Source of the DNA: Lactobacillus sp.
Lineage (GTDB): Bacteria > Bacillota > Bacilli > Lactobacillales > Lactobacillaceae
Length of the DNA: 64,000 nt
Assembly: GCF_014803895.1 (NCBI RefSeq)
Contig: NZ_JAAVAU010000011.1
Location: 1-64,000, forward strand
Direction: 5' to 3'
Part shown: in pieces, positions 35,937 through 44,570 of the stretch
Position numbering within the stretch: the first letter of the stretch is position 1
How the letters are laid out: every line of letters starts with the position of its first letter
Program-made: the position numbers and the translations under genes
The notes under the pieces: generated by a model
Told to the model about the DNA's origin: nothing
The model's database searches: none
What the model saw: the letters and a program-made list of their open reading frames with translations, nothing else

Positions 35937-36614
35937 TTATTTTAGAATTTCTTTTTTTATAATTTTTAGATTTTTATCAAATGTATAAACAATCGGTTGA
36001 GCATTTGGGACTTCAACTTTAATAATATCTTGGTCATTGATATTTTCAATTTTCTTAATTAATGCACGCAAACTAGAACCATGTGCAACAATCAATTGAT
36101 CATGACCTGCCAATAATTGAGGTGCCACATTATCCCAAAAATATGGCATTAAGCGATTTTGTGTTTGGTGCAAGCTTTCAGCTTGAGGCATTAGATTCAT
36201 ATCACAATATTTATATCTTCTGTCCTGAACTGGTTGTACTAACTTAGGTGGCACACTATCAAAACTCCGCCGCCATTCTAGCACTTGCTCTTTGCCAAAA
36301 ATTTTTCGAGAAATATCTTTATTAATTCCGCGCAAAGCACCATAATGCCGTTCATTTAATCGCCAAGTTTTAGTAATAGGCAAATATAGAAAACTACAAA
36401 TATCTGCAATAATATTAGCTGTTATAATAGCCCTTGATAAAACAGATGTATGAATATGGGTTGGTGCAAAATTAGGGATTTTTGCTACTTGAACTCCGGC
36501 ATATTTTGCTTGTTCAAGTCCCCGTTTACTTAAAGGAACATCATTCCAACCAGTATAAACATTGTCTGCATTTGCAGTACTCTCTCCATGTCTAATTAAT
36601 ACTAACTTGACCAA
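35937..36614 (-). CDS. Histidine phosphatase family protein, phosphoglycerate-mutase-like
   Basis: A 225-residue member of the 2,3-bisphosphoglycerate-dependent mutase superfamily. RHGES with catalytic His near residue 9, the segment RLNERHYGALRG typical of true dPGM, and the second His in VAHGSSLRALIK are all present. The sequence is divergent for a housekeeping GpmA, so it may be a paralogue. The start is TTG at 36614, with GGTGGG upstream. Confidence 0.82.
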   Translation of the reverse strand: MVKLVLIRHGESTANADNVYTGWNDVPLSKRGLEQAKYAGVQVAKIPNFAPTHIHTSVLSRAIITANIIADICSFLYLPITKTWRLNERHYGALRGINKDISRKIFGKEQVLEWRRSFDSVPPKLVQPVQDRRYKYCDMNLMPQAESLHQTQNRLMPYFWDNVAPQLLAGHDQLIVAHGSSLRALIKKIENINDQDIIKVEVPNAQPIVYTFDKNLKIIKKEILK

Positions 36615-36630
36615 AATAACCCACCTATAG

Positions 36631-36852
36631 CTAATGCCAAATCAACAATATAATTCCCAAGACGGTAAAAATAATTCCTAAAATCAAAAAATAGGTTTCT
36701 CCACCAGTAGGATAATTTCTTTTCTGGGCTTTACTTAAATTTAACTTCTTTTCTGCAATTAATTTTTTATTACGTTTTCTTTGAAAAGCAGTATAAATAT
36801 CCCACAAGCCAACCAATAGCACAATTAAACTAACCCAAATATTGATTTGCAT
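36631..36852 (-). CDS. Small membrane protein, unknown
   Basis: 73 residues with membrane segments at about 5-22 and 50-72, separated by a strongly basic loop (FQRKRNKKLIAEKKLN). It has no known motif. It lies 2 bp after the gene at 36855-37109 and 16 bp before the mutase-like gene, so the three are likely co-transcribed. Confidence 0.7.
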   Translation of the reverse strand: MQINIWVSLIVLLVGLWDIYTAFQRKRNKKLIAEKKLNLSKAQKRNYPTGGETYFLILGIIFTVLGIILLIWH

Positions 36853-36854
36853 TT

Positions 36855-37109
36855 TTATTTATCGTCCCTATGCACACTACTACCATTTACCCATTGATCT
36901 AGCTTACGCACACCATCTTTAAATGATTGCTTAGATTTGTGCCATATTTTTTTGCCATATTTTTTACCAAAAGATGTTTCATCTATTGTATCTTTAATTT
37001 TTGGCCACTGATTTTCTTTAAAACTTTCAATACCCGATTGTGCTGCTTCAGCTAATTCATCTGTTTTTTCATTAAGTTTTTGCTTAAATTTTTCAGTATC
37101 AAATTCCAT
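36855..37109 (-). CDS. Small charged soluble protein, unknown
   Basis: 84 residues, very rich in Lys, Asp and Glu and probably mostly helical (EFDTEKFKQKLNEKTDELAE). There is no signal peptide or membrane segment. The overall look recalls YtxH/CsbD-like stress proteins, but no signature is present. ATG at 37109 is chosen; the TTG at 37127 is part of the ribosome-site region. It is the first gene of a small operon. Confidence 0.68.
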   Translation of the reverse strand: MEFDTEKFKQKLNEKTDELAEAAQSGIESFKENQWPKIKDTIDETSFGKKYGKKIWHKSKQSFKDGVRKLDQWVNGSSVHRDDK

Positions 37110-37142
37110 ATTTTTAATTCCTTTCAAGAAAATTTCTAAATA

Positions 37143-37184
37143 AAAGACCCGCTTCTATTTTACCAAATAGTTAACAGGTCTTCT
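37143..37184 (-). terminator. Terminator after the CDF transporter gene
   Basis: An outer AGACC/GGTCT pairing and an inner CTATTT-TACC-AAATAG hairpin, with TTTTATTT after it on the minus strand. Confidence 0.55.
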
Positions 37185-37187
37185 TTA

Positions 37188-38075
37188 TCATCTAGTATTT
37201 TTTCCAGAAGCTAAAATTTTTTCATTCATTCCTCTAACACATTCAGCTTGTAAAGTAACATGATTAATTCCTAGCTTTTTAAGTTCTTGTTCAATTCTTC
37301 CATATAAACTATCTAATTCTTTAGCATCCATCTTAGCATCAACATTAATATGAGCATCAAGCATTGTTACAGTATCAGAATATTGCCAGACATGAACATG
37401 GTGAACATTTTTTACTTCTGGAATAGAAATAATTGTTTCTCTCACTTCATCCAAATTAATACTTGGATTAGTTTCCATTAAAATGTTTGCAGCTTTAGTA
37501 GTAACTTCATAGGCTTCCTTTAATAAAAATAGTGAAGCTGCAATAGTTAGAATCGGATCAATCCAATATATTTTCCAAATTGAAATTACAATCGCCCCAA
37601 TTACAACAGCCACACTTGTTAGAGCATCTGAAAGCATATTAAGAAACGTGGCTTTAGCATTTAAACTTGTCTTAGCTTCTTTCATCACCACTAACATTGA
37701 GATTAAATTAGCAGCTAATCCAATTAATGAAACAATAAGCATAATCTTTCCTTTAATTGGTTCAGGATGAGAAAAACGCTGAATTCCTTCAACCATTAAA
37801 TACAAACTAATTACAATTAAAATTATTCCATTGGTAAAGGCTGCTAAAATTTCTGCTCGATCATAACCAAAAGTTTTATTAACATCTCGTTTTCTTTTAG
37901 AAATCAAATTAGCTATAAAAGCTAAAATAATTGATCCAACATCACTTAAATTATGAACAGCATCTGATAAAAGTGCTAAAGAGCCAGATACAGCTCCGCC
38001 TATAAACTCAGCAACAGTAATTACAATATTTAAAATTGTGACCCATAAATAACGGATAGATGACTTATCTTTCAT
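37188..38075 (-). CDS. Cation diffusion facilitator (CDF) transporter
   Basis: A zinc/cobalt/cadmium efflux antiporter of the CzcD/ZitB type. The 295 residues have six membrane spans. Metal-site motifs are SDAVHNLSD in the second span and NMLSDALTS in the fifth. A His/Asp-bearing cytoplasmic C-terminal domain (HVHVWQYSDTVTMLDAH) follows. The ATG at 38075 has GGGGG 6 bp upstream. Metal specificity cannot be fixed from sequence. Confidence 0.92.
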   Translation of the reverse strand: MKDKSSIRYLWVTILNIVITVAEFIGGAVSGSLALLSDAVHNLSDVGSIILAFIANLISKRKRDVNKTFGYDRAEILAAFTNGIILIVISLYLMVEGIQRFSHPEPIKGKIMLIVSLIGLAANLISMLVVMKEAKTSLNAKATFLNMLSDALTSVAVVIGAIVISIWKIYWIDPILTIAASLFLLKEAYEVTTKAANILMETNPSINLDEVRETIISIPEVKNVHHVHVWQYSDTVTMLDAHINVDAKMDAKELDSLYGRIEQELKKLGINHVTLQAECVRGMNEKILASGKNTR

Positions 38076-38165
38076 AAAAATCCCCCATTTATATATCACT
38101 AACTATTATCTTAAATTTTTAACTTTCCCACAACTAAAAGGTTGAATTTGGTTACTTAGATATTT

Positions 38166-38855
38166 CTACATATCAATCAAATCTTTACTCTTAACGTTAT
38201 AATCTACAATTTCAAATCGCCCATCATCATGTAAAATACCACGAGTTACACTACCGTTTTCTGGGAACGGAATATCGTGCATTCCATCAGACTTATCCCA
38301 ATATTTGATTCCTAACGTCTTAATAAAATCTCCATGAGAAACGACTAAAACACGACCTAAGCCTTTTGTTTCTTCAGAAAGTTGCTTAATTGCTCTAGTC
38401 ATTCTCTCATCTAATTCAGCGCTATTTTCAGCTAAATGCCGAGGATCAGCTTTTTTGGTAGCCTCTCTAAATTTATAAATTCCTAAAGTATTAATAATCT
38501 TATTTACATCGGTTTCGGGATCCATCCCACCAGCTAGTGAGACTTTTTCCCATGTTTGATCAATATCATCGCCTTCAAATGTACCAAAGAATACTTCTCT
38601 AAATGCTGGAAATTTTTTTATTTTTCCAATATTAGATACCTCATTCGCATTTGCTATTAAGTGAACTGTATCAATGGCCCGCTTTAAATCAGAACTATAC
38701 ATTTTATCAAAGTGAACTTGTGATAATTTATGAGCTGTTACTTTTAAATCATCAATTCCTTTAACAGTAAGTGGGGAATCTGCCCATCCTTGAACTTTAT
38801 TAAGCTGGTTAAACATTGTTTCTCCGTGACGAACCAAATAAACTTCTGTAGCCAT
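38166..38855 (-). CDS. Histidine phosphatase family protein
   Basis: 229 residues with VRHGETMFNQLNKVQGWADSPLT split at the N-terminus and a second catalytic His in VVSHGDFIKT. This is the branch of cofactor-dependent phosphatases (GpmB/CobC/PhoE-like), not glycolytic mutase. ATG at 38855, with AGAAGG 5-6 bp upstream. It is the second such enzyme within 3 kb; substrate unknown. Confidence 0.85.
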   Translation of the reverse strand: MATEVYLVRHGETMFNQLNKVQGWADSPLTVKGIDDLKVTAHKLSQVHFDKMYSSDLKRAIDTVHLIANANEVSNIGKIKKFPAFREVFFGTFEGDDIDQTWEKVSLAGGMDPETDVNKIINTLGIYKFREATKKADPRHLAENSAELDERMTRAIKQLSEETKGLGRVLVVSHGDFIKTLGIKYWDKSDGMHDIPFPENGSVTRGILHDDGRFEIVDYNVKSKDLIDM

Positions 38856-39080
38856 AAAAAACCTTCTTTCTTTATATTGTTTCACAAACTTGACAACATA
38901 TTTATATAAATGTTAACAAAAAAGCAGCGTAATGCAAGCATTTTTTATGTACTACTATATTTTGTGTTTCACAATTTATTCCAATACAAGATATGTATTG
39001 AAAGCATTTTTTCAAAATTAGTAATTAAACTGCGGTAAAATATTAACTGAGAAATTTACAATTATAGAAAGGATAATTTG

Positions 39081-39665
39081 ATGACAAAAGTAGCTGTTGT
39101 TTTTGCAGATGGCTGTGAAGAAGTAGAGGGTTTAAGTGTCGTTGACGTTCTACGACGGTTAAATATAGAATGTGACATGGTGGGCTTAGATAAAAAAGAA
39201 ATCCATGGCGATCATAATATTTTAATCACTTGCGATAAAATTGTCGACGATAGTTTGCTTGACTACGATTTAGTTGCTTTTCCAGGTGGTAAAACTGGTG
39301 CAGAAAATTTACGCGATAATAAGAAATTAGCTGGCTTAATGATTAAACGCCACAAAGAAGGTAAATGGGATGCAGCAATGTGCGCTGCACCAATTGCTTT
39401 AAGTCGTTATGGAATTTTAAACGATACTAACTACACTTGCTATCCTGGTTTTGAAGACGTAATAAAGAAAGAATGTCCAACAGGTAACTTTAGCACCAGA
39501 ATTACTGTAACTGATAATAAGCAAAAAGTAATTACTAGTAGAGCACCAGCAACAGCATGGGCATACGCTTATGCAATTGCTGAGGCATTAGGATATAACA
39601 CTGACGAATTGAAAAAGGGAATGCTATATGATTATTTAGCAGAAAATATTAAAGAAAGTCTCTAA
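39081..39665 (+). CDS. DJ-1/PfpI family protein (YajL/DJ-1 type)
   Basis: 194 residues of the DJ-1 superfamily, with the nucleophilic elbow Cys101 (AAMCAAPIAL) and a conserved acidic residue near position 16 (GCEEVEG). Proposed roles of the family include oxidative-stress protection and glyoxalase or deglycase activity. The ATG at 39081 has AAAGGA about 8 bp upstream. It is transcribed alone on the plus strand. Confidence 0.9.
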   Translation: MTKVAVVFADGCEEVEGLSVVDVLRRLNIECDMVGLDKKEIHGDHNILITCDKIVDDSLLDYDLVAFPGGKTGAENLRDNKKLAGLMIKRHKEGKWDAAMCAAPIALSRYGILNDTNYTCYPGFEDVIKKECPTGNFSTRITVTDNKQKVITSRAPATAWAYAYAIAEALGYNTDELKKGMLYDYLAENIKESL

Positions 39666-39667
39666 AT

Positions 39668-39722
39668 AAAAAAGAGAAGTAAAATTTTAAGTTTCAAATA
39701 AAAATTCTACTTCTCTTTTTTT
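39668..39722. terminator. Bidirectional terminator after the DJ-1 family gene
   Basis: 19-bp arms built on AAGAGAAGTA/TACTTCTCTT with A- and T-runs; the next minus-strand gene converges on it. Confidence 0.8.
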
Positions 39723-39739
39723 ATATGCTCAAGCTCAGT

Positions 39740-40603
39740 TCAATAATCTAATAATTTCGCTATCTGATAACCATTACGCAAATAATGATTCATTCTTTCT
39801 GGCTCACGCCCTGTTAGTTTATGAAAATCTCTCGAGGTCCTATTTAATAATCCTTTACCACCTGCAGCATACAAGGATGCCATAACAGGATTTTTATAAA
39901 TTTTAGCAAATTTTTCAACACTAACTGGTTTGTACCCAATATCAGTTTCAGTTGCATGGCTAATGATATAGGCAAGTTCAATCATATTATAATTATTTTC
40001 CATTGATAATAAATACGACTGTCCCTTATCACGCATTGTTTGTTGTACAGCTAAACAAGCAATTGCATGGGCGCTATCATTCAATGTTATAAAAGATAAT
40101 GATTGATCACCAACAGGATAAATAATATTTTTCCGCTTTATTAGCTCGGGAATATAATCCACAATAGGATCTGCATACATAGTATTTTTGGTTATACTAT
40201 ATGGAACTCCTGATCCCGCCAATCTTCTTTCTGCATATGCATAAAATGGTGACATCAAGAATGGATTATTTTCTTGATCTGCAAAAAAACTAGCAAAAAT
40301 AAATTTAGCATTTGCTTTTTCAGCCCCAGCAAGAATGCTTTCAAATTCTAAAATTCGATTTGATAAGGTTAAATCAATTGAGGGAATATATATTACAAGA
40401 TCAATTTCCTTAAAGGCATCCTGGATTGAATGATGATTAGTGTAATCCACCTTTACTTTTTCAACTTCTAGATCATCATATTTATTTTTTTCAGTTAGAG
40501 AATCTAATCCCACTCTAATATTGACTTCATCAGTCATGGTTTTAAGCCAATGTGTTACTTTTTGAGCTAACTTACTGCTAGCACTAGTGATTAAATATTT
40601 CAT
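39740..40603 (-). CDS. NmrA-like NAD(P)-binding family protein
   Basis: 287 residues resembling atypical short-chain dehydrogenases of the NmrA/QOR2 group. There is an N-terminal beta strand (MKYLITSASSKLAQKV), a middle segment (IYIPSIDLT...FASFFAD), and a YAYAERRLAGSGVPYSITKNTMY segment like the YxxxE...lR.SG..ytIlR region. The glycine-rich nucleotide loop (GATGxxG) is replaced by TSASSKLA, so cofactor binding may be altered. ATG at 40603 with GGAGG 5 bp upstream. Confidence 0.78.
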   Translation of the reverse strand: MKYLITSASSKLAQKVTHWLKTMTDEVNIRVGLDSLTEKNKYDDLEVEKVKVDYTNHHSIQDAFKEIDLVIYIPSIDLTLSNRILEFESILAGAEKANAKFIFASFFADQENNPFLMSPFYAYAERRLAGSGVPYSITKNTMYADPIVDYIPELIKRKNIIYPVGDQSLSFITLNDSAHAIACLAVQQTMRDKGQSYLLSMENNYNMIELAYIISHATETDIGYKPVSVEKFAKIYKNPVMASLYAAGGKGLLNRTSRDFHKLTGREPERMNHYLRNGYQIAKLLDY

Positions 40604-40683
40604 GTTTTCCTCCAATGAGCATCTCTATTTTACAATAGTCCCCTTTACTTTTATATCTTTTTAACTTATTGTTAAATATTCCA

Positions 40684-40720
40684 TACTAAAAAAGCATCCC
40701 CTGTGAGATGCTTTTTTAGT
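40684..40720. terminator. Bidirectional terminator after the ABC exporter operon
   Basis: Perfect 14-bp palindromic arms (ACTAAAAAAGCATC and its complement) around a 9-nt loop. Confidence 0.85.
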
Positions 40721-40765
40721 ATACAAACGTAGTTTTACCAATTTTATTATAAATTATTTAATGGC

Positions 40766-41476
40766 TTATCTTGATCTATTTTCTTGAATTTTATTAAAAA
40801 CAATTGCTACTACATACCAAATTAGCAACTTAATCACTACAATTAATAATTCCTGATTTATATAACTTCTTAATTGAATCCAATTTAAAATATTATTCAT
40901 TGGAAATAGACCTGCTACAATTTTCAACCATAAAGGATATTGGTTTACAGGAATAATTACCCCTGACAAGATTATAATAGCTCCAATCAAAAAATTAGAA
41001 AGCCAATAAGGATTTTCCTTTCCTCTTCCTGCAATTGCCGAAATATACCCTAAAATAATTGCTATTAAGCCAAAAAATACTAAAGAAATTAATACTTTTG
41101 GTAACAAATTTAATTGATGTAAAAAAAACAAGCCAATTAACATTAGTAAGATAACTTCAACCAACATTACCCCAAAAGCAATTAATATTTTAGGAAGCCA
41201 ATAATTCCTAAATTTAGGTTTAATTGAAATAACTTCATCACTTACACCTAAATCTTGATCCATTACAAAGCTACCAACAATTATTCCTATAATAGTTGCA
41301 ATTCCAGTATCCATTAAGCTACCAAGCAAAATACGTGTATAAGCTTGGTTACCACTAAAAGCAATTAGCAATAACATAATCAGGGATACGATAGGTAAAA
41401 TTAAATAAGTTACTAGAATAGTAGGAATACTATCAAAATTTCCAATTGATTTAAAAGTTACACGATAATTTTTCAT
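40766..41476 (-). CDS. ABC-2 type transporter permease
   Basis: A 236-residue integral membrane protein with six predicted spans. It is the last gene of the ATPase-permease-permease operon and touches the previous permease gene (1-nt overlap). The segment near 185-205 (LSGVIIPVNQYPLWLKIVAGLFPM) is the conserved ABC-2 re-entrant region. Together with the other permease it probably forms a heterodimeric exporter. Substrate unknown; see the peptide gene at 43170. Confidence 0.85.
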   Translation of the reverse strand: MKNYRVTFKSIGNFDSIPTILVTYLILPIVSLIMLLLIAFSGNQAYTRILLGSLMDTGIATIIGIIVGSFVMDQDLGVSDEVISIKPKFRNYWLPKILIAFGVMLVEVILLMLIGLFFLHQLNLLPKVLISLVFFGLIAIILGYISAIAGRGKENPYWLSNFLIGAIIILSGVIIPVNQYPLWLKIVAGLFPMNNILNWIQLRSYINQELLIVVIKLLIWYVVAIVFNKIQENRSR

Positions 41477-42213
41477 TAGAAAATCTCCAGCCTATTCTCT
41501 TTAATTGCTCTTTGCACTATTACATTAGTCATTTTTAATGCACTTAAAATAAACAAGATAATAAGCAAGAAATAAAAAATAATCGTTATCGGTCTAACCG
41601 GTTGATGGTAGATAATTTGAATTGGTAAAGTCAAAGGACTTAACAACTGAAAAGGTTTTATATAAGGTAATAAAACTTGCGGAATAGTTAAAAATCCGGA
41701 TAAAAGTAAGATCGGCAATAACAATAGCTCCTCATATTGCATTGCATGCTTTGATAAAACAAAAATCAAGCTTACTACATAACTAAGGACTGTCGCTGTA
41801 AACCATAAGATTACAATCCCGAGTAAAAGTTTCCAGCTTAAATAGTTTACCGGTATTCCTAAAACAACTGCTTCTAAAGCAGCTAAAGGAAATGCAACTA
41901 AACCATAAATAGCAGCTGGTGCTAAAGTAGCTAGCAAAGCTTCAAAAGGTGGTAAAGCCCCATTTAAAAGATGAGGTAAAGTACCTTGAAATCTTTGAAA
42001 GCCTAATGCTCCACCACTAGTAGTGCAAGAAGCCCACAAGCCGATAACTCCGGCTATTAACCATTCCTGCCCTGAATAAGTATGATGAACATAATGGGCT
42101 AAATATTCATACAGCATCATCATGGTAGTTTGAATTAATACTAAATTGACAAAATATGTATTTTTCACATATTCCTTTACTTGAAAACCAACTAAATGAA
42201 GAAATTTTTTCAT
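41476..42213 (-). CDS. ABC-2 type transporter permease
   Basis: A 245-residue membrane protein with six spans. The ABC-2 motif region LLSGFLTIPQVLLPYIKPFQLLSPLTLP is around 185-212. It follows the ATPase gene by 2 bp and overlaps the next permease gene. It is only weakly similar to that permease in sequence, consistent with a heteromeric pore. Confidence 0.85.
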   Translation of the reverse strand: MKKFLHLVGFQVKEYVKNTYFVNLVLIQTTMMMLYEYLAHYVHHTYSGQEWLIAGVIGLWASCTTSGGALGFQRFQGTLPHLLNGALPPFEALLATLAPAAIYGLVAFPLAALEAVVLGIPVNYLSWKLLLGIVILWFTATVLSYVVSLIFVLSKHAMQYEELLLLPILLLSGFLTIPQVLLPYIKPFQLLSPLTLPIQIIYHQPVRPITIIFYFLLIILFILSALKMTNVIVQRAIKENRLEIF

Positions 42214-42215
42214 AC

Positions 42216-42983
42216 TTAATCTCTCCGTTTCAATTGATCTGCAACTTGCAAATAAGTTTTTTCCAGACTTGCATCTTGATCTACTTTTGCAAACTTCTTC
42301 AAGGCATTAATATCACCACTAAAATGAATTTCCCCTCCACCAATTAAGAAAATTCTATCGGCTAAATTCTCAATATCTGCCATATCATGACTAGTTAAAA
42401 TAATTCCATGGCCTTGTTGTTTTAACTTTTTAACTAATGCTCGAATCTCATAAACTGCTTCTACATCTAATCCAGCCGTTGGCTCATCAAGCATTAATAT
42501 TTTGGGATTATTAACTAAACCACGTGCAATATGTAACCTTTGGAGCATTCCTTTAGACAAAGTCCCGGCTTTTTTATTACCCACATCAGCTAATTCCACG
42601 ACATCTAATGCTTTTTCTACATTCTGATTTAATTCTTTTTCTTTAACATCTAGTAATCTTCCAAAAAAACGTAAGTTTTCTCTGGCAGTCGCATTATTAT
42701 AAAAACCACGATCACCACCAAAAACAACACCCATTTTTCTTCTTGCCTTACGTGGTTGTTTGAGAAGATCAATTCCCATCACTTCAATATTTCCGCTCGT
42801 TGGGACTAAATAATTAGATATAGATTTTAAAAGAGTTGTTTTCCCGGCCCCATTAGGTCCAATAAAAGAAATAACTTCGCCTTCATTTAAATCAAAACTG
42901 ATATCTTTTACAGCGTGAAAAACTCTATCTTTATCCTTAAAGTTACGCTTAATATGATTAGCTTCTAATAATATACTTGTCAT
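42216..42983 (-). CDS. ABC transporter ATP-binding protein
   Basis: The 255-residue nucleotide-binding subunit of an ABC-2 exporter. Walker A GPNGAGKTT is near residue 42, the signature LSKGMLQRL near 143, and Walker B ILMLDEPTAGLD follows. It is the first gene of the operon. About 186 bp upstream is a 33-codon peptide gene with its own strong promoter, and no other promoter for this operon is obvious, so peptide and exporter may be co-transcribed. Drug, lipid or peptide export are all possible. Confidence 0.9.
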   Translation of the reverse strand: MTSILLEANHIKRNFKDKDRVFHAVKDISFDLNEGEVISFIGPNGAGKTTLLKSISNYLVPTSGNIEVMGIDLLKQPRKARRKMGVVFGGDRGFYNNATARENLRFFGRLLDVKEKELNQNVEKALDVVELADVGNKKAGTLSKGMLQRLHIARGLVNNPKILMLDEPTAGLDVEAVYEIRALVKKLKQQGHGIILTSHDMADIENLADRIFLIGGGEIHFSGDINALKKFAKVDQDASLEKTYLQVADQLKRRD

Positions 42984-43169
42984 AATTTTCTCGTCCTAAT
43001 AAATCTCTTTTCATTATTCTATATACTTCTTTGGATTGAGATAATTTATTTAGCTTATATAGATTACTAATCAAAAGTTTTTGACTTTCTTACATTACCA
43101 ACTAAGCATTACTCCTTAATAGGATTTCCCACTTTAAAAGAATTTATAAACTTTTTAAAATTTAAAGAC

Positions 43170-43271
43170 TTACAAACCCTTAGTAACTGAATGGTTCCAA
43201 GTAAGTGTTACTTCCTTAAAGTAATCTACCTTTTTTTCATTCATACCCTTTACTAATTTTTCTAAAGTCAT
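43170..43271 (-). CDS. 33-residue peptide, unknown, upstream of the ABC exporter
   Basis: A short gene missed by normal length limits. It begins MTLEKLVKGMNEKK and ends TWNHSVTKGL, with one Trp (position 25) and no Cys. There are six Lys against four acidic residues, and the N-terminal half could form an amphipathic helix. There is no double-glycine leader, lipobox or signal peptide. GGGAGG is about 8 bp before the ATG, and a TTGACA promoter lies 60-90 bp upstream, so translation is well supported. No modifying enzyme is nearby. It could be a leaderless exported peptide or pheromone, or a regulatory leader peptide for the exporter. Not recognised from any family. Confidence 0.6.
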   Translation of the reverse strand: MTLEKLVKGMNEKKVDYFKEVTLTWNHSVTKGL

Positions 43272-43489
43272 AAATAGTCCTCCCTTTGCAATAATAATTA
43301 AAATATAATTATTTTTTTATTACGTTTATTAAAATGATACTTCATATTTTTATATTGTCAATATTTTTTATTATTTATTTTATATCTATAAATATTAATT
43401 TTGTCTTACTTAAATACTTTATGCATAAATAAAACTCCGAAATTCTTGTCCAACTGGAGAGATTCATATCCATAAAGCATTAATACAAG
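43272..43489. other. AT-rich intergenic region
   Basis: Between the peptide gene and the rpsI terminator I see only the peptide promoter (43334-43361), very AT-rich DNA, and a repeat of AAGCATTA (43474-43481 and again in the terminator stem). A 30-codon open frame (43375-43467) lacks a ribosome site and was not accepted. Confidence 0.5.
43334..43361 (-). promoter_or_regulatory. Promoter of the 33-residue peptide gene
   Basis: A perfect TTGACA and a TATCAT -10 at 16-bp spacing on the minus strand. The predicted start is about 55 bp before the peptide ATG. Confidence 0.6.
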
Positions 43490-43520
43490 AAAAAAAGCAT
43501 TAGCAAGATGCTAATGCTTT
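43490..43520 (-). terminator. Terminator after rpsI
   Basis: Minus-strand arms AAAGCATTAGC and GCTAATGCTTT with a 5-nt loop, followed by a T-run. Confidence 0.85.
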
Positions 43521-43612
43521 AAATCTATTAAACTCCATATAATCAAATTGCGACCATATGTGCCCAAAATATATCTCGTAAACGTTGATACAACAACATT
43601 TTTGTGAAAATA

Positions 43613-44008
43613 TTAACGTTTTGAGAATTGTGAAGCTTTGCGGGCCTTCTTCAAACCTGGCTTCTTTCTTTCCTTCATTCTTGGATCACGAGTTAACATG
43701 CCAGCCTTCTTAAGTGGACCACGGAAATCTGGGTCAACTTCTAAAAGTGCACGTGCGATACCAAGACGGATTGCGCCAGCTTGGCCTGAGAAACCACCAC
43801 CGTTAACATTTACTAAAACATCATATTGACCTTCAGTTTCAGTAATGTCTAATGGTTGTTTCATATCCTTAACCAAGTTAGGGTAAGGAATGTACTTAGT
43901 TACGTCTTCTTTATTAATGGTAATTTGACCATTACCTGGTACTAAACGAACGCGCGCAACAGAATCCTTGCGGCGACCAGTTCCAGCGTAAGCTGCTTGT
44001 TGTGCCAT
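43613..44008 (-). CDS. rpsI: 30S ribosomal protein S9
   Basis: 131 residues ending in the basic tail [12 protein letters not shown] that reaches the P-site tRNA. The segments [14 protein letters not shown] and [14 protein letters not shown] are diagnostic. It lies 13 bp after rplM in the conserved rplM-rpsI pair. Confidence 0.98.
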   Translation of the reverse strand: MAQQAAYAGTGRRKDSVARVRLVPGNGQITINKEDVTKYIPYPNLVKDMKQPLDITETEGQYDVLVNVNGGGFSGQAGAIRLGIARALLEVDPDFRGPLKKAGMLTRDPRMKERKKPGLKKARKASQFSKR

Positions 44009-44021
44009 GTATATAAACCTC

Positions 44022-44465
44022 CTAGATTAATTCGTTAATGTCTAACTTTTCAGGCTTTTGTGCTTGATGTTCGTGGTCTTCACCAGCGTAAACGTGCAAT
44101 TTCATGAATTCTTGGTGACCAAGAGTATTCTTTGGTAACATGCCCTTTACAGACTTTTCAACTAATCTTACTGGGTTGTTGGCTAATAATTCACCGGCAG
44201 GAGTAGCCTTCAAACCACCACGGTATTCTGAGTGGTGGTAGTAGATCTTGTCAGTTGCTTTTTTACCAGTTAACTTAAGTTTACCAGCATTAACAACGAT
44301 GACATAATCACCAGTATCTACATTTGGTGTGTATTGAGGCTTATTCTTACCTCTTAAAATTGATGCTACAACAGCTGATAAACGACCAAGAGCCACATCA
44401 GTTGCATCAATAACATACCACTTACGTTTAATATCACTAGTTTTAGCTAATGGGGTAGTACGCAA
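44022..44465 (-). CDS. rplM: 50S ribosomal protein L13
   Basis: 147 residues from a TTG start at 44465 ([11 protein letters not shown]), 8 bp after GGAGG. An open frame reaching 44570 is leader, not protein. Conserved segments are [14 protein letters not shown] and [12 protein letters not shown]. It is controlled by an L13 leader in the 5' region. Confidence 0.97.
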   Translation of the reverse strand: MRTTPLAKTSDIKRKWYVIDATDVALGRLSAVVASILRGKNKPQYTPNVDTGDYVIVVNAGKLKLTGKKATDKIYYHHSEYRGGLKATPAGELLANNPVRLVEKSVKGMLPKNTLGHQEFMKLHVYAGEDHEHQAQKPEKLDINELI

Positions 44466-44469
44466 TTTA

Positions 44470-44535
44470 AATTCCTCCGTTTTCTTGTGTTTGACATACA
44501 ATAAGTTTCCGGGGCCTATCGTGGACAAACATACG
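44470..44535 (-). ncRNA. Ribosomal protein L13 leader
   Basis: The 5' leader of rplM-rpsI between its promoter and ribosome site. It contains GATAGGCCCCGGAAAC and short pairing segments, in the position of the Firmicutes L13 leader. The assignment is mainly by location and size. Confidence 0.55.
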
Positions 44536-44541
44536 TATACT

Positions 44542-44570
44542 AATTTACGTCGTTTTGACCAAAAAGTCAA
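44542..44570 (-). promoter_or_regulatory. rplM-rpsI promoter
   Basis: Minus-strand TTGACT and TAAATT at 17-bp spacing. The -35 overlaps the truA stop codon. Confidence 0.65.

Noticed and set aside
38998..39016. cre-like (CcpA) element TTGAAAGCATTTTTTCA before the DJ-1 family gene
   Set aside because: The central CG and the second half-site C do not match the cre consensus.
42958..43074. 38-codon frame from a TTG (LISNLYKLNK) overlapping the start of the ABC ATPase gene
   Set aside because: Weak and distant ribosome site, TTG start and out-of-frame overlap with the ATPase. It could be a leader peptide but support is too thin to list.
43375..43467. 30-codon minus-strand open frame (starts MNLSSWTR) upstream of the peptide promoter
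   Set aside because: No ribosome site before its ATG, no promoter, and composition like AT-rich noncoding DNA.
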